Assembly: GCA_029945375.1 (NCBI GenBank)
Contig: CM057062.1
Span: forward strand, 2,991,564-3,055,563
DNA from: Agaricus subrufescens
Lineage: Eukaryota > Basidiomycota > Agaricomycetes > Agaricales > Agaricaceae
Direction of reading: 5' to 3'
DNA: 64,000 nt
The position numbers and the translations under genes were made by a program. Under the pieces are notes generated by a model. It made no database searches, had not been told where the DNA came from, and saw only the letters and a program-made list of their open reading frames with translations. Positions 57,014 to 64,000 of this stretch are shown here, one piece after another. Position 1 is the first letter of the stretch; every line of letters begins with the position of its first letter.

Positions 57014-58183
57014 GAGTGGCACCGCTCCCTCTGAAGTATAGGTATTAGTTGTGACGTCGAGATAAGAAACGAGCTGATGCAGAGCCTACTTGACGACCTG
57101 TCAATTGTTTTCAACGATTACCCTAGCCCAGATTTAATAAGCGCACTAATTTTCAATTGCAGCCCCCGGGACGGAGAGAACGACAGCAAGAAAGACGATA
57201 GGGGGAGTGAAGAGGTGCATTGCTAAAAGCAAGGGATTTGAGGACGTTACTATTTCGTGGCTCATGGTCGGGGCGCATTTATAGGATTGTGGTGACGCTC
57301 CGCATTGTGTCTGGTGGACTTCTAGAGTCATGATGGTACATCAAGAATCACGAAAGACCTATATTCGCTACCGACTTGACATAGAGAAGGCAACGGTGGG
57401 ATAAAACGGCCACCAAATCTGCACTCTAAGCCATTATTTGAATATATGCGTATGGGACCCGACAATGGAGGGAGGGAAAAGCTGTATGGGAGCTAACCTA
57501 GAGCTAACGTATTCAACTCCTAGACCTGGATTGTAAATGACGGGTAAGAAGCACCATCCTCGTAGAACGTCAGACTTGAGCGACTTAACCATTCATGACA
57601 AGCTGCGCATGCTGCATCCCAGTCTAGCGCCCTATGCGTCGTTAATGAGATATGCGAGTGTCGCAGTCGGGCCTTCCCGAGAGGATAGCGTTGTGTTGTG
57701 CTGGTGATATGAGTCCTGCTTTGTGCTGTGGCGTTTGGACAGTGGTTGCGGTGGAATATCGAGGTACAAAAGTGTTAAGGCGGCATGCCATCGAGAGTTG
57801 AATAGGAAACGTAGCCGAGCAGGAGGACGGACAAGGCCGCAGACTGGATGGTCGGGCTCAGGCTGTGGTGGGACGATGAGTCGAAGTGCAAGGACAACGA
57901 ACCTGGTCACGTTGTGATTACCCTGGAGTGACCAGAATCAGATCACTATAAGCCACCATCCTTTGTTGCCGTCACTCCCGCGACTTGAGCTAGTGAGCCA
58001 GTCTCGTTGCGACAAAAATCCGAAAGGCACCTTTCACAGAACGACGGAATGATGCAATTCCCAGCAGCCATGTGCCAGAAGAAGGCTTCTCGGGAAAATG
58101 CCGAGCGCCCTTCGCGTTGTCTGGCGCGTTGTTGATGCGGCTCAATTTCAAGTTTCCCTCCCACAACCACCTCAACAAACACA
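57014..58183. other. Host flank right of the LINE and 5' flank of the second NACHT gene
   Basis: No firm gene is seen. A minus-strand frame (57331-57146) contains a signal-peptide-like MHLFTPPIVFLAVVLSVPGAA but stops soon after. It could be a first exon cut off from its gene by the LINE, which I cannot support further. From about 58098 the sequence matches the upstream flank of the other NACHT gene. Confidence 0.4.
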
Positions 58184-60637
58184 ATGCCGCCCCGGAGAAA
58201 GAGGGATAAAGTCAAGGGGTGGTTATCGAGTCTATTTGCTCCCAACAGCTGGGACCGCCGTGATGGTTAGTGCTCCGCTTGTAACGCGATATGAAGTTGG
58301 TCAAACCCCCCTCACGCGTTTCCAGGATCACGCCTCTTCGAACACGCGCAGGGCTTCGCGGTGAACAACTCGAATGTGACCTCTGTACAAGGAGATCAGA
58401 ACAACACGGTCAACGACAATACGGTGAACAATAACACAGTGATAAATATACAGGTCGATCACACTACAGTGACTCAGAGTAAGTAGTCCTCTATTCGAAT
58501 TTTTAATCTAGCTCATTTCAGCTTTGTGATTTGTGAAGTCATGAGCTTGCTCTCCCAACATATCATTCGCGGTGCTGCACATGATGATTCCGCGCGTACC
58601 CCACCCCCTCGCTGCCATCCGAATACTCGCGTCAATCTTATTGGTCGTATTACCACTTGGTTTGACGGTGAGGCCCAGCAGGAACTACTGTTGTGGATCA
58701 CTGGCCCCGCCGGTGTTGGGAAATCAGCCATAGTCCAGACATTCGCAGAATACCTTGCAAAATGCGACTCTCTTGGAGCATCCGTGTTTATTTCCCGGCC
58801 TAATAAACGCAGCGACCCAAATGGGATTTTCATTACTATCGCCTATCAGTTGGCCACTCGGATCGAGGAATATCGCAAATTTCTCGCTGAGAGACTTAGC
58901 GTCGATCCAAGCCTTCTCAACAAGGGTATGGAGGCACAATTTCTGACGTTTATCGTGGAGCCATTTGTGGTGAGGAAGATTGGAGCGGATGGTAAGAGAT
59001 GGGGCATACTATTGGACGGGCTTGATGAACTACGAGGAGAGGACGCGCAGTGCGATGTCATTCACCTCATCAGCATGCTTGTGCACGAGCACCGCGATGC
59101 CCCCCTTGTCTGGATAATAGCCAGTCGTCCCGAATCACACATATCCAATATGTTTGACGATGACGAAGTGCGGCCCACTTGTTGGGTTGAGTACATTCCA
59201 ATCGACTCAACCGAGGCCTGCGCGGACGTCGAACGCTTTTTACGCTCCAGTTTCAAGATGACAAGGAAGAAATATCGGCAATCGGTATCGAGCGACTGGC
59301 CCAGCGACACAGACTTTCTGAAACTCACGGTTGCCGCTTCGGGCCTTTTCGTCTATGCGCAAGTCGTGATGGAGTTCATCAAAGACCCTGACCAAGCCGA
59401 TCCCGCCTTACGGTTTGAGATTCTGATATCTGTCATCAGTCGTTCTCATGTTGTGCCAACAAAAGAGAACCCGTTCGTTCATCTGGACGCACTCTACCAC
59501 GAAATTCTTTCTTTAATACCAGCCGCAGTCTGGCCCGCAACTAGACGCTTACTTGGATTTAGAATTTACGAAGAGAACCTCCACCATATCTTTTCTTCTA
59601 AAACCGACGGCTTTTCAACTTTGAAGGGGATGTCCATACTCTTCAACCTCAGCCGGAATACTGTTTACGCTTGTCTAACCAAGTGTCGATCGGTGGTGAA
59701 GATACCAGATTGGAAAGTTGCACATAAGCAGAAGTTGACATTCCTCCATGCATCGTTTGCTGACTACCTCAAAGACTCCAGTCGTTCCGCGGATTTCTAT
59801 GTCGGTGATATCGATGACTTCGAGAGAGTAATAGTATCAAACCTTGTACAGCTTTGGAAGAAATGTAGCGGAGATGATATAGCACTAGGTACGCATAATG
59901 TTCAGGTTTTAGTCGTAAATGTTGACGCTAGATTGATTTTAGCACTGATTAAACCTGCGTGGCTCCAGCATTGTTCAAATGTGGGTGGCGAGAGGCCATC
60001 GTCAGCAGTTGCAAAATTCCATGCAAGACTCCTCCGTGATATTGTTTACTCAGTTGCACGGTTTCCACGTTACATTTTCGACACCCCAGATCCTGACCTG
60101 TATGAGCGTCCACTGTTGGAGGTCCACATGGCCAAGCTATGCTATTTTCTTCTCCCGGAATACTTGGCTGATTTTGTTCAGTTTGAGGTGCGTGACCCTG
60201 ATTTTCTCGGTCTAAGTCGTGAGCCTCACTATTTCGAAGTGTTTTGAACTCTCGAGTAATAATAGGGACCTATGCCGGAACGCGCAGCTCGGAGCCCTCA
60301 ACTTCGGACATCTTGACTGGAAAGGGATGAGCCCGGCTAAGGCTTATGAAGGACAGACGGGAAAAGTCTTCAAGGGGATGGGTTGGATACTAAATCGAGT
60401 GAGTGTGTGTACTTTGCTATGATTTGAAATCGCCTGATGACGTTTTCATCTTACTGATAGCCACATTCAAGTGCTGAACTGATGGCATTTGTATCTGAGC
60501 TAGAAGAGATCCAACAAAGCTCACCGGGACTCGAGGTTGTTGTTTTCGGGGGCGTACCGAGTGGGCGGGTTATAACTTTTCCATATGAACTGCCAACCGG
60601 AACATTCGTTTATTATGCAATCCCTTATCCTGAGTGA
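58184..60637 (+). CDS. NACHT-domain STAND receptor (NLR-like), 739 aa, copy 2
   Basis: Five exons in phase: 58184-58265, 58326-58478, 58539-60187, 60240-60398 and 60461-60637, totalling 2220 bp, the same as copy 1. The N-terminal helix is MPPRRKRDKVKGWLSSLF. It is followed by the Asn-rich beta-prone segment NSNVTSVQGDQNNTVND, VNNNTVINIQ. NACHT: Walker A GPAGVGKSA, Walker B LLDGLDEL, IIASRPES, DSTEACADVERFL. The distal part contains LTFLHASFADYL. The C-terminus SSAELMAFVSELEEIQ...LEVVVFGGVP matches copy 1. The exon-4 junction (GAG|GTGCGT...CGAAG|TGT) resolves an apparent stop after CHYFEVF. Likely role: NTP-driven oligomerising sensor in fungal innate immunity or incompatibility (family knowledge). 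The ligand is unknown. Confidence 0.9.
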
Positions 60638-61934
60638 TTACTGTAATCATTGTTAATTGTGTTCAAGCTTCCCTGTCTCTGTTCTAGTCTTTCGCATCCT
60701 AGCTATACACTTGTTATTCTTTTCGATCATGGCTTCTTAAAAATCGCGGACAATATACAGTAAGCGACTAATTGTATGAAAATCAAAGGAATTATATAAA
60801 GGGTCGTAGGTAATGCCGCTCGGAATATTTTCCTAGCAGCCTGGACAAGGCGGAGAGACAAACGCATCTGAGTCTGATTGCGCTTCGCGTCAACCACGTG
60901 ATCCAACCAATGTTAAATTGTTATAATATTGTTATAATGGACCATCATCTTTGGTGTTGCGACCTGAGCTACACTGTGAGACCCCGGCCGGTGATTTAAA
61001 CACCAGTAAACTATGAGGTAAGTCGATTGCCACGCTAAGGGTAGTTATTGATTCCTTAGGTTTCCGGCATCAGAAATTAGGTACTTTTGGGACTTCTAAA
61101 ATTACTAAGGGAATGGAGTTTTTTATTCCGAGTACCGATGGCTACGTACACGGCGTCTTACACTACGTTCGCCGGTGGAATTTTCGGGTGGAAATTCCAT
61201 CGATGCCGTTTACATAATCAGACCTACTACTTTCCGAACATATTTATTCACTCAATATCAGTGGTTGCGCTTTGGGAGGATGTGAAGGAAGGGTATAAGC
61301 AGCAAGAAGGCAACTCGTGCGAGATCTGCAGTTTGTGCGAGAGCTGGTGGACTGTTGAGCGCCACAGTCTCTTGAACGCTTTCGGGCTGGAGGCAGAAGG
61401 GTCTAGTCGTTGAGGCCGGCAGGGGTGTCTGCTCTTGCTGGGAGGCGCTGGGTAACGATGGCATGGTTAGACATGGCCTAACGCATTCTGAAATGGAGAG
61501 GCGATGGTGGCAACACAGACATATTTGAGGCGGTAGTTGAGGGTTTTGATGCTACAGAGTCGGTCATGGTCGGTGGATTGGAGCGCGGTGTGATATCTTG
61601 AGCGGGAGGCGTCGGGGTTGAAGAGGGAGCGGGCACTGCTGAGTTATTCAATATGAAAAACCCAGCAGCGGGGGTCTGGTAAGTGAGCTTGGAATGTGCT
61701 AATGCTTACCCCGAGTAGGTTCCAATGCTTGTTCAACACTGGCATCCCCTCCTTCTTGACCTGCCTTACCGGAGCGATGCGTGGATGTGGCAGTCGCACA
61801 TCTACTTACGGACGCCTTACACATTCTCCCTTTTGTAACTCGCATTCCAGACAAACAAGCGCGACTCATGGTGGATCATGAGCAAGTCGCGGGTTTGAAG
61901 GTAAATTTCGTCCTATACATGACACCAGTGACCA
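60638..61934. other. No firmly supported gene
   Basis: Short frames occur, for example plus 61087-61413 with MATYTASYTTFAGGIFGWKF and minus-strand Ser/Ala/Thr-rich pieces near 61720-61880. They lack recognisable domains or clean splicing. Confidence 0.35.
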
Positions 61935-62950
61935 TTAGATTAGCAACAATTTGAACTTGGTCAAAAAGGGTATGGCGCACAGAGGATGAAAGGACCGCAT
62001 TGCGTCTTGATGGCGCGCCTGAGAGCACGGAGTAACGGGACATGGGGCGAGTTGTCTAGGGAGGCAAGTAGATCGATGAGATTCTCTTCTAGATTGAACG
62101 TCGACGCCCGTGAACGAGAAGGAGGTTGAGAGGGAGAGGGATACGAGGGGGAGATGAGGGATGCAGACCAACGCTGGTGAATGATTCATGAGGAGTCCAA
62201 ACAGGCAGCGGTAAGTGAATTCATCTTCGGTTTAGGCTTCTTGGGAGACCTGGGATGGGCGGTCAGAACATGGAGGAGAATCAGCAGCGCACAACTGACT
62301 TGTCATTGAGAAGGGCTGCCTCTCCACCGGCCAAAGAAACCCTGCTGCTTTACCTGGGCAAAATATGTGCGTTCGTCGAGTGCGAGTTCGGAGTTATCGA
62401 TAAGAAGTCATGATCATTGTGGACTTCAGAAGCAGGATCCTTCTGGGTGGCGTATACATATGAGTGAGGTGACAAGACAACCCAACCAGAACTTACCCGA
62501 GGTTTCTTCCTCTTTCTACCATCAGTGTCCGCTTCGCTCCCACTCACAAGATGCTTGGTAACAACGATTCTGGAAGAAGGACTAGGCGGCCGCTGTCTCG
62601 AGCCTTTGACCATTTGCGATACATCAACCTGATATCCATTCGGGCCGTCGAGAGGAATGTCCAAGCAGATGATAGTGAGGGGTGGGACAGTGGGGGCAAA
62701 AGGCGACGGCGATCTGGGCTCCTTCAAGCGATGTTTGGCGGAATAGGGCAGCTTGGAGGCGGTTGCTGTGAGCGGTGGAGTGGGATGATTGTTCGAGCAG
62801 GGCTAACACGACGATGCTCTAATGACTGTAGGATGTGAGAGGGTCAGAGACTGTGCTTGTGTGTGCAGTGCAGTGCCTTTACCTGAGCAGAATAGCCGGT
62901 GAGCATCGGTGGACAAGATGACTGCAGAAGATTCGACATCGAATCTCTAC
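61935..62950 (-). CDS. Possible unknown gene, minus strand, low support
   Basis: Exon-like pieces on the minus strand: MSNLLQSSCPPMLTGYSAQ ending at a GTAAAG donor (about 62941-62885); a Pro/Ser-rich, basic stretch KEPRSPSPFAPTVPPL...DGRKRKKPRVSSGW (62727-62480); and LEENLIDLLASLDNSPHVPLL (about 62100-62030). The KRKKPR run looks like a nuclear localisation signal. The pieces are not all joined in phase. I do not recognise a family, and the boundaries are approximate. Confidence 0.3.
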
Positions 62951-63318
62951 TGGAGTCAACGTATCAGCCCAAGCCATCAGCCGGCCATTGAACGTTGGGG
63001 GGTTTGTCAAACACATACATCGGAGCCGATTCGCGATGCTCATTGGGGCTTGGTGAAGTGTGTGGGTGGGGGCAAGAGGCCTAGGTAATATGCAGGAAGA
63101 AACACGACGTGGCTAAGTCCAAAATCACGTGACCTTGTCGATCCGTTACCACTTAGGATCACTAATCTACCAGTCTGCTAGGGTTTAAAAAGAATAATTG
63201 TGCATTGCAGGGAACCCATTCAAGGTAGGTAGGGCAAATAGGCTTCTCCAGAAAAAAGTAGTACTTATATACATTGTAGCCACTAGCTCAATGAAAAAAA
63301 ACAAAAGTGCTTAATTCA

Positions 63319-63964
63319 TTAATCAAGCTCCGAAGTTGCAACACTGCTTCTGTCAATAATACTCCAGCGATTTCTTTCCCATACCCTTCCAATAACACAC
63401 TTCACTGTATCTAAATCAATGAGGTCAATTGGTCCTCTTTCCGAGTAATAAAGAAGATTGTTTTCAACCCGTATCTTGAGTGTTTCAACAACAACATAGA
63501 TGATTGTTGAAGGTGTGATGAGGTCTAGCTCAGGCAGTGCTGGTAGATGAAAAACAAGAACTCGTTTAGCTTGTCCAAAAAATGTTCTTCTAACATAGTC
63601 TGGCATTCGATTTCGATGACGAGCATGTCTATCCACCATTTGACAGTACTAGAAATCAGAATGTTACTCAGATAAGTTGTTACACTTTGGATACTAAACA
63701 TGTCTTACCTTTATATATGTTGCATCTCGTGAATCTTCACTTTGTTGAACCATGTCACGGCATACAATAGTATCTCCACGTGGAAGGCATGTGATCCGAC
63801 CATACTGTATGATAGGCCCACTAAGGTCAACAACAGCTTGAATGTCAACTTTACTTTTGTCAAACCGAGTAGCCAAAGCTGCATAGAATTTGTCCTGGAG
63901 CTGTGCTGTGAGTTTTTCCTGTTTCCGTGGTTGATGCAGCTTATGAGATGGATCTATAAATATT
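63319..63964 (-). CDS. C-terminal part of a transposon-associated protein, runs off the window
   Basis: Two exons on the minus strand. The upstream one (63876 to about 63709) reads LATRFDKSKVDIQAVVDLSG...YGRITCLPRGDTIVCRDMV...DSRDATYIK. It is joined across an intron near 63706-63655 to MVDRHARHRNRMPDYVRRTF...FHLPALPELDL...GPIDLIDLDTVKCVIGRVW..NRWSIIDRS, stopping at 63319. This arrangement (RDATYV..., then a ...VQCVVGRV...W.IVDRS-like block) recurs in Agaricomycete proteins encoded next to CACTA/Tnp2-type transposases. The 5' part lies beyond 64000. Confidence 0.55.
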
Positions 63965-64000
63965 GTGTTAGTTTAAAAATATTAGATATCATGGTTAACT

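Noticed and set aside
57146..57331. First exon of a secreted-protein gene split by the LINE
   Set aside because: It has a signal-peptide-like start, but the frame stops within a few codons after it and no matching downstream exon is visible beyond the LINE.
60180..60250. Premature stop in NACHT copy 2 after CHYFEVF-like residues
   Set aside because: A GTGCGT...CGAAG intron in the same position as in copy 1 restores a shared C-terminus.

Overview
The window reads as a transposon-rich stretch of a filamentous basidiomycete (class Agaricomycetes) genome. The evidence is dense 50-60 bp GT-AG introns inside genes, fungus-specific transposase families (KDZ with cysteine clusters, Plavaka/CACTA), basidiomycete-style NACHT receptors, and a many-intron GH16 glucanase with an AA7 oxidase nearby. 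No species is assigned. All gene models were spliced by eye; where exon phases were summed, the entry says so.

Regions. (1) 1-8.8 kb: a palindrome-rich minisatellite array, then an end motif split by a Tc1/mariner-like element (1220-3912, TA duplication), then a complete hAT element (3959-8716, exact 8-bp target duplication) carrying a broken Ulp1-type protease gene and a transposase. (2) 8.84-24.49 kb: a candidate 15.65-kb giant KDZ element. It is bounded by 92-bp inverted repeats, each followed inwards by a long array of short quasi-palindromes. It contains the KDZ transposase, a coiled-coil gene, a large repetitive unknown gene, and an inserted Gag-only LTR retrotransposon with TSD CTATA. 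(3) 24.6-29.4 kb: a dihydroxyacetone kinase gene and a NACHT receptor gene. (4) 30.4-36.7 kb: a Plavaka transposase and a coiled-coil partner gene. (5) 36.8-48.9 kb: a 120-bp perfect-centre palindrome and ordinary host genes, namely an AA7 FAD oxidase, a mitochondrial-type cyclophilin, a MYND-finger protein and a GH16 glucanase resolved into 11 in-phase exons. (6) 48.9-57.0 kb: a 5'-truncated LINE with a 17-bp target duplication and poly(A) tail, with a 6.4-kb Ty1/copia element (TSD ATAAG) nested in it. (7) 58.2-60.6 kb: a second NACHT gene of the same five-exon structure and the same length (739 aa). (8) The right edge has poorly defined small genes and the C-terminal part of another transposon-associated protein.

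Two themes join the regions. First, insertions are nested and can be ordered from target duplications and, at one site, from a paralogous 'empty site'. Second, many of the element ORFs are broken by in-frame TGA codons, several where the family carries Arg, and most LTR-to-LTR differences are transitions, often at CpG. This is consistent with cytosine-methylation decay. The most original signals are the giant KDZ element with palindromic sub-terminal arrays, and the NACHT pair with its conserved Asn-rich N-terminal segment.
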